Under the pieces are notes generated by a model. The model was not told the origin of the DNA and did no database searches. It was given only the letters and a program-made list of their open reading frames with translations. The position numbers were made by a program, and so were the translations under genes. DNA of 8,801 nucleotides from JBDHZK01 sp039811865 (GTDB taxonomy: Bacteria > Actinomycetota > Actinomycetes > Propionibacteriales > Propionibacteriaceae): the NCBI GenBank assembly GCA_039811865.1, contig JBDHZK010000115.1, positions 1 to 8,801 of the forward strand. The letters run 5' to 3'. This document shows positions 7,706 through 8,801 of the stretch, piece by piece (the stretch's first letter is position 1; every line of letters begins with the position of its first letter).

Positions 7706-8787
7706 TGCCCGGCCGCGCGGCCGCGGACGAGCACCTGGCGCAGGTCATAGGCGGGGGCGCGTTCGACCTGGTCGAGCAGGCACGACTCGGGGTCGCGGTC
7801 GGGACGCCAGCGCAGGAACTTCACGGCGTGGCGGAAGCGGTGCCCCTCCAGTTGGTCGAAGGCGACCTCCATCACCAGTTCCGGCTGGACGCGGACGAAG
7901 CTGGCGTCCTTACCCGCGGAGAAGCGCGACTTGGCCGTGTGCCCGGTCGAGGCAGCCCCGTCCTCGTCGTGGACGACCAGCGGGGCCAGCTCGTCGATCA
8001 AGGCCAGCCGGGTCGCGTCGCTGAACGCCGCCGCCCCGCCGACCGGGACCAGCTGTCCCTCGTGGTACATCCCGAGCAGCAGCGAACCAACCCCCTTGCC
8101 GGACTTGTGCACCCGATAGCCGAAGACGACCGCCTCGGCCGTGCGGGAGTGCTTGAGCTTGAACATCGCGCGCTTGCCCGGTTCGTAAACGCCGGACAGG
8201 GGCTTGGCGATGACGCCGTCCAGGCCGGCGCCTTCGAAGGTGGCGAACCAGTCTTGGGCGAGGTCGGCGTCCCTGGTGATCTGGGTCAGATGGATCGGGG
8301 CGTCCGTTGCCAGGTCGGCCAGCGCAGACTCCAGCGCGACCCGTCGTTCCGCGAACCGCCGCCCCAGCCAGGCCTCGTCGTCCAAAGCGAGCAGGTCGAA
8401 ACAGACCAGTTCGGCCGGCGTTTCGGCCGCGAGCCGACGTACGCGCGACTCGGCCGGGTGGATCCGCTGGGCCAGCGCCTCCCAGTTGAGCCGCTCGGAT
8501 CCCGGCTCCCCGCCGCGGACGACCACCTCGGCGTCCAGGACGCAGCGCGCCGGCAAGTGTGCCCGGACGGCGTCCACCAGCTCGGGGAAGTAGCGAGTCA
8601 GCGGACGAGCGCCGCGGCTGGCCAGCTCGACCTCGTCGCCGTCGCGATAGATCAGGCAGCGAAAGCCGTCCCACTTGGGCTCATAGGCGATGCCGCCGGG
8701 CGCCGAATCGGGTGCCGGCAGGCTAGGGACGGCCTTCGCCAGCATCGGCGCCAGTGGGTATTCGACGGGCAGATCCATGCCCGTCAT
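7702..8787 (-). CDS. ligC: ATP-dependent DNA ligase, LigC type
   Basis: A 361-residue DNA ligase that seals nicks using ATP, separate from the essential NAD-dependent LigA. The nucleotidyltransferase domain (about 1-215) shows motif I EPKWDGFR with the adenylated lysine K38, SRGARPLTRYFPEL (57-70), motif III VLDAEVVV (83-90), ELVCFDLLALD (126-136), motif IV GLDGVIAKP (188-196) and motif V MFKLKHSRTAEAVVFGYR (208-225; K210 and K212). An OB-fold follows, ending with RFRHAVKFLRWRPDR (317-331). There is no polymerase or nuclease domain, so it is not LigD, and no N-terminal DNA-binding domain as in LigB. Length matches mycobacterial LigC, about 360 residues. LigC proteins work in base excision repair, often with a Prim-PolC polymerase. 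ATG at 8787 is taken as start, but ATG at 8778 is equally possible; neither has a clear ribosome binding site. Confidence 0.92.
   Translation of the reverse strand: MTGMDLPVEYPLAPMLAKAVPSLPAPDSAPGGIAYEPKWDGFRCLIYRDGDEVELASRGARPLTRYFPELVDAVRAHLPARCVLDAEVVVRGGEPGSERLNWEALAQRIHPAESRVRRLAAETPAELVCFDLLALDDEAWLGRRFAERRVALESALADLATDAPIHLTQITRDADLAQDWFATFEGAGLDGVIAKPLSGVYEPGKRAMFKLKHSRTAEAVVFGYRVHKSGKGVGSLLLGMYHEGQLVPVGGAAAFSDATRLALIDELAPLVVHDEDGAASTGHTAKSRFSAGKDASFVRVQPELVMEVAFDQLEGHRFRHAVKFLRWRPDRDPESCLLDQVERAPAYDLRQVLVRGRAAGQ
7711..7722. repeat. 12-base perfect palindrome at the ligC-pabBC junction
   Basis: GGCCGCGCGGCC lies within the last codons of ligC and ends 5 bases before the GTG start of pabBC on the minus strand. 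It replaces any recognisable ribosome binding site. In such GC-rich DNA it may be chance, but in mRNA it could pair locally or with another copy and affect re-initiation at the GTGA overlap. Confidence 0.4.
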
Positions 8788-8801
8788 TCTCGCCCAACAC
8801 C

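Overview
The window is ordinary chromosomal sequence from a high-GC Gram-positive bacterium, most likely an actinobacterium. The reasons are very strong G/C preference at codon third positions, an apparently leaderless promoter directly on the metG start codon, an actinobacterial-style cytidine deaminase, a LigC-type ATP-dependent DNA ligase, and a fused PabB-PabC folate enzyme. The genus cannot be fixed from the sequence alone. Nearly all of it is protein-coding. I see no tRNA, rRNA, insertion sequence, integrase, CRISPR array or prophage gene.

Left block (1-2008, + strand): the 3' end of one nucleoside-type ABC permease, a complete second permease and a cytidine deaminase are chained by two 4-base ATGA overlaps. 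This is the end of a nucleoside uptake and salvage operon; the ATPase and lipoprotein genes probably lie to the left of the window. Middle block (2107-3658, - strand): a PiT-family phosphate permease is followed 13 bases downstream by a 102-residue two-helix membrane protein of unknown function. The two blocks converge across a 98-base gap.

A 315-base divergent intergenic region (3659-3973) separates pit from metG. It holds three short perfect inverted repeats on the pit side, an 11-base-period direct repeat, and the metG promoter. metG (3974-5758, + strand) encodes a complete methionyl-tRNA synthetase with an intact zinc knuckle. It ends 15 bases from the end of the convergent right block.

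Right block (5774-8787, - strand): ligC, an ATP-dependent DNA ligase, is transcribed first. It overlaps by GTGA with a fused pabBC gene (aminodeoxychorismate synthase component I plus aminodeoxychorismate lyase), which would make 4-aminobenzoate for folate. A DNA repair ligase coupled to a folate gene is an odd pairing, but all the proteins belong to known families.

I looked for an undescribed system and did not find a convincing one. The points most worth following are the unknown partner protein of Pit, the palindrome cluster in front of pit, the ligC-pabBC junction with its 12-base palindrome, and the divergent linkers inside PabBC.
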